In this document: positions 36,363 to 44,948 of the stretch, one piece after another
Layout: every line of letters starts with the position of its first letter
How positions within the stretch are numbered: the first letter of the stretch is position 1
Source of the DNA: Arthrobacter sp. Leaf234
GTDB taxonomy: Bacteria; Actinomycetota; Actinomycetes; Actinomycetales; Micrococcaceae
DNA: 64,000 nucleotides
NCBI RefSeq assembly: GCF_001422665.1
Contig: NZ_LMLU01000001.1
Location: 972,752-1,036,751, forward strand
Direction of reading: 5' to 3'
Notes under the pieces: model-generated
Told to the model about the DNA's origin: nothing
What the model saw: only the letters and a program-made list of their open reading frames with translations
Databases searched by the model: none
Program-made: the position numbers and the translations under genes

Positions 36363-37040
36363 TCAGCGGCTGCGCTGCCGCAGGCGCTGGATGTCGAGGA
36401 TGACGACGGCGCGGGCCTCGAGGCGCAGCCAGCCGCGCTGCACGAACTCGGCGAGCGCCTTGTTGACCGTCTCGCGGGACGCTCCCACGAGCTGCGCCAG
36501 TTCCTCCTGCGTCAGTTCGTGCGCCACGAGGACGCCGTCCGTCGCGGGACGGCCGAAGCGGTCCGCGAGATCGAGCAGGGCCTTCGCCACGCGACCCGGG
36601 ACATCGGAGAACACGAGGTCCGCGAGGGATTCGTTCGTGCGACGCAGGCGGCGCGCGAGCGCCTGGAGGAGCTGCGCCGAGACCTCGGGACGCGTCTCCA
36701 GCAGCGTGCGCAGGTTCTCGTTCTTGAGCCCGGCGAGGCGTGTCTCCGACACGGCGGTCGCCGTCGCGGTCCGCGGGCTCGGGTCGAACAGCGCCATCTC
36801 GCCGAACAGCTCACCCGGACCGAGGATCGCGAGGAGATTCTCGCGGCCGTCCTGGGCCGTGCGGCCGAGCTTGATCTTGCCGGAGACGATGAAGTACAGC
36901 TGATCGCCCTGGTCGCCCTCGCGGAAGACCGAGGAACCACGCGGGAGGTCCACCTCGATGAGCTCGTCCGTCAGGGCGGCGAAGACATCGTCTCCCAGTG
37001 AGGCGAAGAGGGGCGCCCGGCGCAGTACTTCGATGTCCAT
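36363..37040 (-). CDS. crp: Crp/Fnr family global regulator (GlxR/Crp)
   Basis: 225 residues. The cyclic-nucleotide-binding domain (about 10-125) has GELFGEMALFDPSPRTATATA, the phosphate-binding cassette. The C-terminal winged HTH reads LTQEELAQLVGASRETVNKA. It is the orthologue of M. tuberculosis Crp (Rv3676) and corynebacterial GlxR, cAMP-responsive regulators. AGGAGA precedes the ATG. A partial Crp site lies upstream at 37125-37140, and a near-consensus site lies upstream of acs in this window. Confidence 0.95.
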   Translation of the reverse strand: MDIEVLRRAPLFASLGDDVFAALTDELIEVDLPRGSSVFREGDQGDQLYFIVSGKIKLGRTAQDGRENLLAILGPGELFGEMALFDPSPRTATATAVSETRLAGLKNENLRTLLETRPEVSAQLLQALARRLRRTNESLADLVFSDVPGRVAKALLDLADRFGRPATDGVLVAHELTQEELAQLVGASRETVNKALAEFVQRGWLRLEARAVVILDIQRLRQRSR

Positions 37041-37124
37041 GAATTCTCCTGATGCGTCTGTGGTGCGTCGTTCCGCGGCGGTACCCGCTGCCTTCTCCTG
37101 ACCATCTTGCCGTACGGGAGCAGA

Positions 37125-37140
37125 TGTGACGACTGATACA
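37125..37140. promoter_or_regulatory. Possible Crp site upstream of crp
   Basis: TGTGACGACTGATACA matches TGTGA-N6-TCACA at 8 of 10 defined bases. It lies 85 bp upstream of the crp start and may mediate autoregulation. Confidence 0.35.
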
Positions 37141-37282
37141 CGCCCCGGGCAGCGCAATCCGCGTCGTCAGGGCGCAGGCGCCCCGGTCCTCCCACGCTCC
37201 TCCCATGCTTCGCCGCTAGAATCGCTCGCAGTGCCGGGAGGCCGCCCATGCTCCCGCCGTCCATAGCCAGGGGAGAATGTTC

Positions 37283-38482
37283 GTGCCGGAAGTCAATCTC
37301 GCGGGATTCACCCTCCTCGACCTCGTCCTGGTCGTGGTGCTGCTGGGCTACCTCGTCACGGGGATCCGCAACGGCTTCCTCGTGACGCTCGGCGGGATCG
37401 TCGGATTCGTGGCGGGCGCCGTCGCGGCGTTCTTCGCGATCCCCCTCGTGAGTGCCTGGGTTCCGGACAACCCCTGGCGGCTCATCGCCGTCATCGCGAC
37501 CGTGATCGTCCTCATCATCATCGGCCAGGCCGTCGGCTCGGCGCTCGGCGCCTCGATCCGCAAGTGGTCGGACGTCCCGCCGCTGCGCGTCGTGGACCGC
37601 ATCCTCGGCGGTGTGGTGAACGTCGTCGTCGCGGCGCTGGTCCTGTCGATGCTCGCCTTCGGCGTGGGGACCCTCGGCGTACCGTTCCTGTCCCAGCAGC
37701 TGGCGTCCTCCCAGGTCATCCGGGCGATCGACAGCGCGACACCCGGTCCCGTCCGCACCTGGACGGCGCAGCTCCGCACCATCGCGGTCGACGACGGCAT
37801 CCCCACCCTCCTCGAGGGCGTCGGCCCGGCCACGCCGGCGGCCGTGCCCGACGCCTCGGTGGATACCCCCCAACTGGCGGCTGCTGCCGCGTCGGTCGTC
37901 CGGATCACGGGCACCGCGTTCCAGTGCGGCCAGAACCAGACCGGGTCCGGCTTCGTCGTCGCGCCCGATCGCGTGATCACCAATGCACACGTCGTCGCCG
38001 GTGTCGATCAACCGGTGGTGGAGGTACCCGGTGGCGGGGCCCTGCCCGGCAGGGTGGTCCAGCTGGACACGGCCCGGGACATCGCCGTGATCGCCGTGGA
38101 CGGGCTGCAGGCCGCACCGCTCCCACTCGGCGACGAAGTGGCCGACGGGACGACCGTGGCCTTCGCCGGCTACCCGGCGGGCGGTCCGTACCGGATCCAG
38201 CCGGCCAGCGTGCAGAGCCTCTCGCCGGTGCTCGTGAACAACATCTACGGCGCCGATCCCCAGCCGCTGCAGGTCTACAGCCTCGCCGCGAACGTGCAGC
38301 AGGGGAATTCGGGTGGCCCGCTGCTGGACATGGACGGCCGGGTCGCAGGGGTGGTCTTCGCGAAGTCGACGGCGGATGCGCCGGTGGGCTACGCGCTGTC
38401 CCTCGACGAGCTCCGCCCGATCGCCGAGGGTGCGCCGGGTCTTCAGGACGCCGTCTCCGCCGGTCAGTGCACGCGCGGCTAG
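37283..38482 (+). CDS. marP: MarP-like membrane serine protease
   Basis: 399 residues. Four transmembrane helices of the CvpA type (about 8-30, 35-58, 68-90 and 103-125) precede an extracytoplasmic trypsin-like domain (about 200-390). The catalytic triad is His236 (TNAHVV), Asp266 (RDIAVI) and Ser343 (GNSGGP). Two cysteines (FQCGQN and the terminal GQCTRG) could form the disulfide known in MarP. In mycobacteria MarP protects against acid and oxidative stress. I chose the GTG at 37283 because GGGGAGA is correctly spaced from it; an ATG lies two codons upstream. Confidence 0.9.
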   Translation: MPEVNLAGFTLLDLVLVVVLLGYLVTGIRNGFLVTLGGIVGFVAGAVAAFFAIPLVSAWVPDNPWRLIAVIATVIVLIIIGQAVGSALGASIRKWSDVPPLRVVDRILGGVVNVVVAALVLSMLAFGVGTLGVPFLSQQLASSQVIRAIDSATPGPVRTWTAQLRTIAVDDGIPTLLEGVGPATPAAVPDASVDTPQLAAAAASVVRITGTAFQCGQNQTGSGFVVAPDRVITNAHVVAGVDQPVVEVPGGGALPGRVVQLDTARDIAVIAVDGLQAAPLPLGDEVADGTTVAFAGYPAGGPYRIQPASVQSLSPVLVNNIYGADPQPLQVYSLAANVQQGNSGGPLLDMDGRVAGVVFAKSTADAPVGYALSLDELRPIAEGAPGLQDAVSAGQCTRG

Positions 38483-38486
38483 GCGC

Positions 38487-39491
38487 CTACGGGAGCCACT
38501 CGATCGACTGGCCGTGGGGCCCGGTGCGTGCCACCGTCCGCCCGTTGTGCTGCAGCACGAACCACCCGTCCAGTTCCCCCGGCGCGCGCCCCATCGCCCC
38601 GTCCACCCCTGCCAGCGTCCCGTGGCCCTCGTGCGAGAGCCAGTGCACCGGGCGGTCGCGGGCCTCGGCGAGTCGCAGCATGGTCCCGCGGAACCGGTTC
38701 CTGCCCTCCGCGTCGACATAGGCGAGCACGGCGCTGTGGAACACGACGACGACGGCGTCCGGGGGTGCCCGGTCCACGAGCGGCTCGATCTCCTCGGTGA
38801 GGTCCCCCCGGACGAGCAGGGGCGGCTCCGACCGGACCACGCCGAGGGCGGCGCGGAGCCGATCGAGCCGGAAGATGTGCTCGGGCCAGACGAGCGCCTC
38901 CAGCCAGCGGGCGTCGTCGCCGTCGTGGGCGTCCAGCGGGTTGAGGTCGATACCCGCCCGCCACACCACATGGGGCAGGCGCTGCGGGAACGGGACCGGA
39001 CCCGCCGTGGAGCAGTCGAGGGCGGGGACGGAGGACCCGCCCACCGGATCGAGGGCCGGTCCGGGGGAATAGCGGTAGGCGTAGCGGTCCGGGTAGAGGC
39101 ATGCACCCGCTGACGCGCCGACCTCGATCAGGGCCAGGGGCCTGCCCTCCACGGCACTGATTGCGGCGAGGGAGGGCAGCAGGACGGCGCACCTCCCCGC
39201 CTCGTTGGTCTGCGTGGTGCGCGTCAGCATCACCTGCCGGATCATGGGCCACCGGGCGACGACGAAGGACCGGAAGGTGGCGAAGCCGTCCAGGGGGACC
39301 CCGACGAAGCGCGCTGCGCCGAGGAACAGGACAGGCTGGCGGCGGGCCGGAGGGAGCGTGTCGAGCAGCGCGAGCAGTTCCGCGTCATCGCTGATGCCGA
39401 TGCACCAGTCGTCGTACAGCGGTGAGTAGCCGCGTGCCTCGAGTTCCGCGAAGCGCCGGTAGCGGGCGGACGTCGTCGTTCCTGTCTCCAT
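38487..39491 (-). CDS. DUF2332 family protein
   Basis: 334 residues. SPLYDDWCIGISDDAELLAL at the N-terminus, IEVGASAGACLYPDRY and RAGIDLNPLDAHDGDDARWL, then WPEHIFRLDRLRAAL, are typical of DUF2332. The IEVGASAG segment resembles a Rossmann-type S-adenosylmethionine-binding loop, so a methyltransferase-like fold is possible (inference). The function is not known. It is convergent with marP, with only 4 nt between the stops. Confidence 0.85.
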   Translation of the reverse strand: METGTTTSARYRRFAELEARGYSPLYDDWCIGISDDAELLALLDTLPPARRQPVLFLGAARFVGVPLDGFATFRSFVVARWPMIRQVMLTRTTQTNEAGRCAVLLPSLAAISAVEGRPLALIEVGASAGACLYPDRYAYRYSPGPALDPVGGSSVPALDCSTAGPVPFPQRLPHVVWRAGIDLNPLDAHDGDDARWLEALVWPEHIFRLDRLRAALGVVRSEPPLLVRGDLTEEIEPLVDRAPPDAVVVVFHSAVLAYVDAEGRNRFRGTMLRLAEARDRPVHWLSHEGHGTLAGVDGAMGRAPGELDGWFVLQHNGRTVARTGPHGQSIEWLP

Positions 39492-39705
39492 GGCGTTCCC
39501 TTCGGTTTCAGCCACGTTTCGGGGCCGTGACAGGCGCCTGCGCGGCGGCCCGTGATGCCAAATCGTAACCACCGACGCCCAGGAAATACCGTTCGTGGAC
39601 CTCCCGGAAGTTAGGCTCGTCACACGGATCAGCGCGTTCGCCGCTGTGGTCCCCATGGATACCGGTAGATCCGGTAGGAATCACTCGTTCACCAGGGAGC
39701 AACAC

Positions 39706-41400
39706 ATGTCCAACCGAGGCACATCCGTGCGCGGCACCGGTTTCGCAAGAAAACGCGCCGTGCTCACTGCAGGATTCTCCGTCGCAGCACTCCTCCTCAC
39801 CGGCTGCGTGCAGAGCGAGCGCGAGGAGAACACCGGCGCCGAGGGCGAGTCCGCCATCGACTCCACCTTCGTCTTCGCCGCATCGTCCGATCCGAAGTCC
39901 CTCGATCCGGCTTTCGCGAGCGACGGCGAGTCCTTCCGCGTCAGCCGCCAGATCTTCGAGGGCCTCGTGGGCGTCGAACCAGGCACCGCCGATCCCGCGC
40001 CGCTGCTCGCCGAGTCCTGGGAGACCGCCGAGGACGGACTGTCCACCGTCTTCCAGCTCAAGGAGGGCGTGACCTTCCACGACGGAACGCCGTTCGACGC
40101 CGAAGCCGTCTGCTTCAACTTCGACCGCTGGTACAACTGGACCGGCATCCAGCAGGCCGAGACCACCTCCTACTACTACGGATCGCTGTTCCGCGGCTTC
40201 GCCGACAGCCCCGAGAACGCGGTCTACGAATCCTGCGAGGCCAATGGCGACAACGAGGTCACCATCAATCTGGCCAAGCCGTTCGCCGGATTCATCGCCG
40301 CGCTGTCCCTCCCCGCGTTCGCCATGCAGAGCCCGACGGCGCTCGAGGAGTTCGCGGCCGACGAGATCGGCGGCACGGCCGAGGCCCCGTCGCTGAGCGA
40401 GTACGCCCTGGGCCACCCGGTGGGTACGGGTCCCTTCAAGTTCGACTCGTGGGATGTCGGGCAGCAGCTCGAGATCTCGATCTACGACGACTACTGGGGT
40501 GACAAGGGCCAGATCACCAACACGATCTTCCGGATCATCGACGACCCGCAGGCACGCCGCCAGGCGCTCGAGGCCGGGGACATCGACGGCTACGACCTCG
40601 TGGCGCCCGCGGACACGCAGTCGCTGAAGGACGCCGGCTACAACATCACGCCGCGCGATCCCTTCACCATCCTCTACCTGGGCATGAACCAGGCGATCCC
40701 CGAGCTCGCCGACCCGCAGGTCCGCGAGGCCATCGCGCACGCCATCGACAAGGAGGCGCTGGTCGCCCAGACGCTGCCCGAAGGTACCGAGGTGGCGACG
40801 CAGTTCATCCCGGAGGTCGTCGACGGCTACAACCCGGACGTCACCACCTACGAGTACGACCCCGAGCGCGCGAAGGAGCTGCTGGCCGAGGCGGGCTACC
40901 CCGACGGCTTCGAGGTCACCTTCAACTACCCGACGAACGTGTCCCGTCCGTACATGCCCACCCCCGAGCAGGTCTTCACCAACCTGCAGGCCCAGCTCAG
41001 CGAGGTCGGCATCACGGTCAAGCCCGCTCCCGCCGCCTGGTCGCCCGACTACCTGAACCAGGTCCAGGGCACCCCGGACCACGGCCTGCACCTGCTCGGC
41101 TGGACCGGCGACTACAACGACACCGACAACTTCATCGGCGTCTTCTTCGGGCAGGAGAAGCTGGAGTTCGGCTTCGACAACCCCGAGCTGTTCGCGGCCC
41201 TCGACGAGGCCCGCGGTGTCAGCGACCGCGAGCAGCAGACGGAGCTCTACAAGGACATCAACGAGCAGATCGCCGAGTACAACCCGGCCATCCCGCTCGC
41301 GCACCCCGCTCCGTCGCTGGCCTTCGCTCCCCGCGTCACCTCCTACCCGGCGAGCCCCGTCAATGACGAGGTCTTCACCGAGATCGAGCTGAGCGAGTAG
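39706..41400 (+). CDS. dppA: Dipeptide/peptide ABC transporter substrate-binding lipoprotein
   Basis: 564 residues. The signal peptide ends in the lipobox LLLTGC. The mature part is a family 5 solute-binding protein, with LDPAFASDGESFRVSRQIFE and VTFHDGTPFDAEAVCFNFDR early and SLAFAPRVTSYPASP at the end. It captures peptides outside the membrane for the permeases encoded next. I chose the ATG at 39706, which has a properly spaced GGGAG. By synteny it matches Rv3666c (dppA). Confidence 0.93.
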   Translation: MSNRGTSVRGTGFARKRAVLTAGFSVAALLLTGCVQSEREENTGAEGESAIDSTFVFAASSDPKSLDPAFASDGESFRVSRQIFEGLVGVEPGTADPAPLLAESWETAEDGLSTVFQLKEGVTFHDGTPFDAEAVCFNFDRWYNWTGIQQAETTSYYYGSLFRGFADSPENAVYESCEANGDNEVTINLAKPFAGFIAALSLPAFAMQSPTALEEFAADEIGGTAEAPSLSEYALGHPVGTGPFKFDSWDVGQQLEISIYDDYWGDKGQITNTIFRIIDDPQARRQALEAGDIDGYDLVAPADTQSLKDAGYNITPRDPFTILYLGMNQAIPELADPQVREAIAHAIDKEALVAQTLPEGTEVATQFIPEVVDGYNPDVTTYEYDPERAKELLAEAGYPDGFEVTFNYPTNVSRPYMPTPEQVFTNLQAQLSEVGITVKPAPAAWSPDYLNQVQGTPDHGLHLLGWTGDYNDTDNFIGVFFGQEKLEFGFDNPELFAALDEARGVSDREQQTELYKDINEQIAEYNPAIPLAHPAPSLAFAPRVTSYPASPVNDEVFTEIELSE

Positions 41401-41414
41401 CAGCAGTACCCGTG

Positions 41415-41445
41415 TGGAGCCGGTCCTTGGTCGGGGCCGGCTCCA
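41415..41445 (+). promoter_or_regulatory. Stem-loop between dppA and dppB
   Basis: TGGAGCCGG (41415-41423) pairs with CCGGCTCCA (41437-41445). Intercistronic hairpins after binding-protein genes commonly raise the binding-protein to permease ratio by partial termination or 3' end protection; that role is inferred here. Confidence 0.55.
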
Positions 41446-41501
41446 TCGCGCTGTAGGCCCCCTGTCCGGCTCGCGCCGGTCGACCCGGAAGGATCCCTCG
41501 A

Positions 41502-42506
41502 GTGTTACGCGTCATCGGTAAACGGATAGCCCTGCTCATCCCCACCCTGTTCGGACTGTCCATCCTGCTGTTCCTGTGGGTGCGCAGCCTCCCCGGTGGT
41601 CCCGCCACCGCCCTGCTGGGCGAGAAGGCGACCCCCGAGGCGATCGCCCGGGTCAACGAGCTCTACGGCTTCGACCGGCCGCTGCTCACGCAGTACCTGA
41701 CCTACGTCGGACGCCTGCTGCAGGGCGATTTCGGCGTCTCCATCAACACCGGCCGTCCGGTACTCGAGGAATTCGCCACGCGTTTCCCCGCCACGCTCGA
41801 ACTGACCGTCGTCGCCCTGATCTTCGCGATCGGCGTCGGAGTGCCCCTCGGCTACTTCGCCGCGCGGTACTACGGCCGGTTCCTCGACCACAGTTCGGTG
41901 GTGCTCAGCCTGATCGGCATCACGGTGCCGGTCTTCTTCCTCGCCTTCATCCTGAAGTACATCTTCGCCATCCAGTGGGGCATCCTGCCCCCGGACGGCC
42001 GGCAGGACGCACGCATCGATGCGACCCACTACACGCAGTTCTACGTCCTGGACGGCATCCTGACCGGGGAGTACGACGCCGCGTGGGACGCCTTCCTGCA
42101 CCTGATCCTGCCGGGGCTGGCCCTCGGTACCATCCCGCTCGCCATCATCGTGCGCATCACGCGGGCCTCGGTGCTCGAGGTGCAGAACGCCGACTACGTC
42201 CGCACCGCCCGCGCCAAGGGCCTCATGGAGCGCACCATCCGCGGCAGCTTCATCCTGCGGAACGCCATGCTGCCCGTGGTCACGACCATCGGCCTCCAGC
42301 TGGGCCTGCTCATCTCGGGGGCGGTCCTCACCGAGACGGTCTTCGCCTTCAACGGCATCGGGCGGTTCCTGCGGGACGCGATCTTCGGCCTGGACTACCC
42401 GGTGCTGCAGGGCTTCATCATCTTCATCGCGATCCTCTACGCCCTGATCAACCTGATCGTCGACCTGTCCTACTCCGTCATCGACCCGAGGGTGCGTGTG
42501 CAATGA
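41502..42506 (+). CDS. dppB: Dipeptide ABC transporter permease
   Basis: 334 residues from a GTG start. Six transmembrane helices, with the DppB/OppB pattern: YGFDRPLLTQYLTYVGRLLQ, then GDFGVSI, and the EAA loop VRTARAKGLMERTIRGSFIL. It forms the membrane channel with the DppC subunit. Its stop overlaps dppC in an ATGA. Confidence 0.93.
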   Translation: MLRVIGKRIALLIPTLFGLSILLFLWVRSLPGGPATALLGEKATPEAIARVNELYGFDRPLLTQYLTYVGRLLQGDFGVSINTGRPVLEEFATRFPATLELTVVALIFAIGVGVPLGYFAARYYGRFLDHSSVVLSLIGITVPVFFLAFILKYIFAIQWGILPPDGRQDARIDATHYTQFYVLDGILTGEYDAAWDAFLHLILPGLALGTIPLAIIVRITRASVLEVQNADYVRTARAKGLMERTIRGSFILRNAMLPVVTTIGLQLGLLISGAVLTETVFAFNGIGRFLRDAIFGLDYPVLQGFIIFIAILYALINLIVDLSYSVIDPRVRVQ

Positions 42507-43444
42507 GTACCATCCTGCCTCCCGCCGCCGGCGGTTCAGCAGCCCCGAACGACCCCGCCATCGACACCGGCCGGGGAACCGGCCTGTGGAAGGACGCCTT
42601 CCTCCGCCTGCGCCGCAATCCGCAGGCGATCGTGGGCGCCGTCATCATCGGTCTGTTCCTGCTCGTGGCCATCCTCGCGCCGCTCCTCGCCCCCTACGGC
42701 GGCGACGAACTGCCGGGCCGCACGTCCATCACCCCGACCACCATCCCCGGGCCGGGCGAGATCGACGGCTTCCCGCTCGGCCTCGACCGCTTCGGCGGTG
42801 ACGTGCTGAGCAAGCTCATCTGGGGTGCGCAGGCCTCGCTGCTCATCGGCGTCGTCTCCACGGCGCTGGGGCTCGCGGGCGGCATGCTGCTCGGCGTCCT
42901 GGCGGGCGGCCTCGGCGGCTGGGTGGACAACGTGATCATGCGCTTCGTCGATATCCTGCTGTCCGTGCCGAACCTGCTCCTCGCCGTCAGCATCGCCGCG
43001 GTGCTGGGCCAGAGCTCGTACGCGATCATGATCGCCATCGGTGTCTCGCAGATCCCGATCTTCGCGCGGCTCCTGCGCTCCTCCATGCTGTCGCAGCGCG
43101 GCGCGGACTACATCCTCGCGGCGCAGACCCTGGGGCTCAGCCGGCGCACCATCACGATGAGCCACCTCCTGCCGAACAGCATGGGCCCGGTCATCGTGCA
43201 GGCGACGCTGACGCTCGCGACAGCCGTCATCGACGCGGCCGCACTGTCCTTCCTCGGTCTCGGCGGTGGGCTACCGCAGGCCGCCGAGTGGGGGCGCATG
43301 CTCACCTACGCGCAGGCCGAACTCGCCGTGGCACCGCAGCTCGCCTTCCTGCCCGGCGCCTGCATCGCGATCACGGCGCTCGGCTTCACGCTGCTGGGCG
43401 AGTCGCTCCGGGAGGCGCTGGACCCGAAGACGCGGCGCAAGTAG
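42503..43444 (+). CDS. dppC: Dipeptide ABC transporter permease
   Basis: 313 residues. It has the DppC/OppC type N-terminus (FLRLRRNPQAIVGAVIIGLF), six transmembrane helices and the EAA loop YILAAQTLGLSRRTITMSHL. PLGLDRFGGDVLSKLIWGAQ is the characteristic motif before the core. It is coupled to dppB. The ATPase gene expected next is instead at 46470-48392 on the other strand. Confidence 0.93.
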   Translation: MSTILPPAAGGSAAPNDPAIDTGRGTGLWKDAFLRLRRNPQAIVGAVIIGLFLLVAILAPLLAPYGGDELPGRTSITPTTIPGPGEIDGFPLGLDRFGGDVLSKLIWGAQASLLIGVVSTALGLAGGMLLGVLAGGLGGWVDNVIMRFVDILLSVPNLLLAVSIAAVLGQSSYAIMIAIGVSQIPIFARLLRSSMLSQRGADYILAAQTLGLSRRTITMSHLLPNSMGPVIVQATLTLATAVIDAAALSFLGLGGGLPQAAEWGRMLTYAQAELAVAPQLAFLPGACIAITALGFTLLGESLREALDPKTRRK

Positions 43445-43464
43445 CCGCCGCGTCCCACCCGTGC

Positions 43465-43506
43465 ACGACGACGGCCACCACCTACCCCGGTGGTGGCCGT
43501 CGTCGT
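43465..43506. terminator. Terminator after dppC
   Basis: A perfect 18-bp stem beginning ACGACGACGGCCACCACC (43465-43482), with its complement at 43489-43506. It ends dppABC and may also serve the convergent DUF5996 gene. Confidence 0.75.
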
Positions 43507-43564
43507 ATCCGCATGCGGGCCAGGCCGACGCAGAGGCGGAGGCAGGTGTGGGGGCCGGGCCGTC

Positions 43565-44545
43565 CTACCGGGCGTGCTTCTCCAGCCGGTGCGGGTCGAT
43601 CAGCAGGCCCTCGTCCCAGTGCCCCGTCTCGGCTGCGGCCCGGTAGGTCGCGCGCAGGAACGCGAGCAGCGTGGCATCCGGATCGCTGGACGTCCGGACC
43701 GCCTTGTAGGGCAGGAGGAACTGGCGGAACTCCTCGCTGTAGAACGCCCCCTCGACGCCGGGCGAGGCGTCCCGGTAGCCCTCCGGCTCCGGGTACGCGT
43801 AGGAGTAGAAGGCGCCCTCCTCGCCGCCACCGGCCCAGAAGCCGCAGCTCGAGAGTTCGTGCGAGTACCCCTCATCCATCACCCAGTCCGCGCAGTTCGG
43901 GGCACCGCCGGGATGCGTGGGTGCCGGGCGGCCGGAGAAGCGCGTGCAGGCCAGGTCCATGGCGCCCCAGAAGTAGTGCACGGGGCTGACCTTCCCGAGG
44001 AACTCGGCCCGGAAGCGGGTGATGACGCGCTCGGCCTGGATCAACTGCTGCCAGTAGGCGGTGACGGCGGCGGCGTCGTAGGAGGCATTCGTGTGGTCCT
44101 CGGGGAAGGGGACCGTGGATTCCACCTCGGTGGGGACGGGCCGGATGGGTGCCTCGACCCCCAGGTCCGCCAGCGCCGTCATGACCCGCTCGTGGAACCG
44201 GGCGACCGACTGCGGCTCGAGGGGCACCCTGCGTTCCTCGCCGAGGCTGGTGCGGATCAGCAGGCGGTGGGCGACGACGTCGAACTCGAGGTCGAAGACG
44301 CCGGTGCCGTAGGGGATGGAGGAGGTGCCGAGGCCCCGCGGGGTCACGTAGAACGGCACCTGCCACCAGTGGTTCACCAGCGGCGCGTGCGCCATGCGGA
44401 TCTTGCCGACCACCTGCATCCACATGTGGAGCGTCGCCTGCGTGTCCTTCCAGTCGGCCACGCGCAGCGCGGGCCACCCCTCGGACCATCGCTGTGCGGG
44501 GATCACGGTGCGTGTGGTCCCCTCCCTGCCGTCGCGCTCTCCCAT
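43565..44545 (-). CDS. DUF5996 family protein
   Basis: 326 residues. PAQRWSEGWPALRVADWKDT, LVNHWWQVPFYVTPRGLGTS and VSPVHYFWGAMDLACTRFSG are the hallmarks of DUF5996, a widespread family without a known activity. Conserved Trp, His and Asp residues hint at an enzyme (inference). It lies divergently upstream of the retron and interrupts the expected dppC-dppD order. Nothing shows it takes part in the retron. Confidence 0.85.
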   Translation of the reverse strand: MGERDGREGTTRTVIPAQRWSEGWPALRVADWKDTQATLHMWMQVVGKIRMAHAPLVNHWWQVPFYVTPRGLGTSSIPYGTGVFDLEFDVVAHRLLIRTSLGEERRVPLEPQSVARFHERVMTALADLGVEAPIRPVPTEVESTVPFPEDHTNASYDAAAVTAYWQQLIQAERVITRFRAEFLGKVSPVHYFWGAMDLACTRFSGRPAPTHPGGAPNCADWVMDEGYSHELSSCGFWAGGGEEGAFYSYAYPEPEGYRDASPGVEGAFYSEEFRQFLLPYKAVRTSSDPDATLLAFLRATYRAAAETGHWDEGLLIDPHRLEKHAR

Positions 44546-44739
44546 GCCGCCCCGTCCGTTGAAGTGATCGTCGTCGTGCAGCCAATCTATTCACTGGCGG
44601 CCGTCCGGTACAGGCTCGGGACCACGGGGGCGCGGAACCACCCGGACACCTCCGGCCGGTGCGCGCGGTGATCGCGGGTCCTCCGGTCCCCTGCGTGTCG
44701 CGGCGGTCGGTACCGCGCGGAACGGCGCGCACTGCTTGC

Positions 44740-44745
44740 TAGGGT
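44740..44745 (+). promoter_or_regulatory. -10 element of the retron RNA
   Basis: TAGGGT at 44740-44745 places the transcription start at about 44752, the first base of the a1 repeat. The same hexamer lies upstream of the gene at 53798. No good -35 hexamer is visible, which is common in actinobacteria. Confidence 0.55.
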
Positions 44746-44751
44746 GGCAGC

Positions 44752-44910
44752 GACGGATCCCGGCCGAGGCGGGCCACGTACGCGGTACGCGGTCCTCTCC
44801 GGGGATACCCCGGGGCACGCAGACCGACCAGCACAGAGCGCCTCGGGCACCTGACTGCGCTCCGCGCAGCTCAGCGCCCGAACAGGACGACAGGTCGGCC
44901 GGGGTCCGTC
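44752..44910 (+). ncRNA. Candidate retron msr-msd RNA
   Basis: The 159-nt element begins with a1 GACGGATCCCGGCCGA (44752-44767) and ends with a2 TCGGCCGGGGTCCGTC (44895-44910). They form 16 continuous pairs with one G-U. After a1 come two guanines (44768-44769), candidates for the branching residue. The msr part has stem-loop 1 (44771-44795, ten pairs and one mismatch, GCG loop) and stem-loop 2 (44797-44815, eight pairs, ATA loop). The msd part has a long hairpin (44839-44889, about 20 pairs with small bulges, TCC loop). The RT start codon follows 38 nt after a2. The order a1-msr-msd-a2-RT is the canonical retron layout. Confidence 0.8.
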
Positions 44911-44948
44911 ACGCCGCGCGATCACCGCGGGCGGGTCAGGGGGAGGCC

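Larger units (their letters stand above)
44664..44929. repeat. Outer 13-bp inverted repeat around the retron leader
   Basis: CGCGGTGATCGCG (44664-44676) and its exact complement CGCGATCACCGCG (44917-44929) flank the retron promoter and RNA. The sequence is partly self-complementary at its CGCG ends, which lowers its weight. It would lie outside the RNA if transcription starts at 44752. Confidence 0.55.

Noticed and set aside
43565..44545. DUF5996 gene as the retron effector
   Set aside because: It is divergent, a widespread chromosomal family, and shows no toxin or nuclease features.
44824..44898. Pairing CCGACC with GGTCGG as the base of the msd stem
   Set aside because: It overlaps a2 and competes with the stronger 16-bp a1/a2 duplex.
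44736..44948. RT reading frame open 71 codons upstream of the chosen ATG
   Set aside because: This would translate the a1, msr and msd structures. The ATG at 44949 has a strong Shine-Dalgarno.
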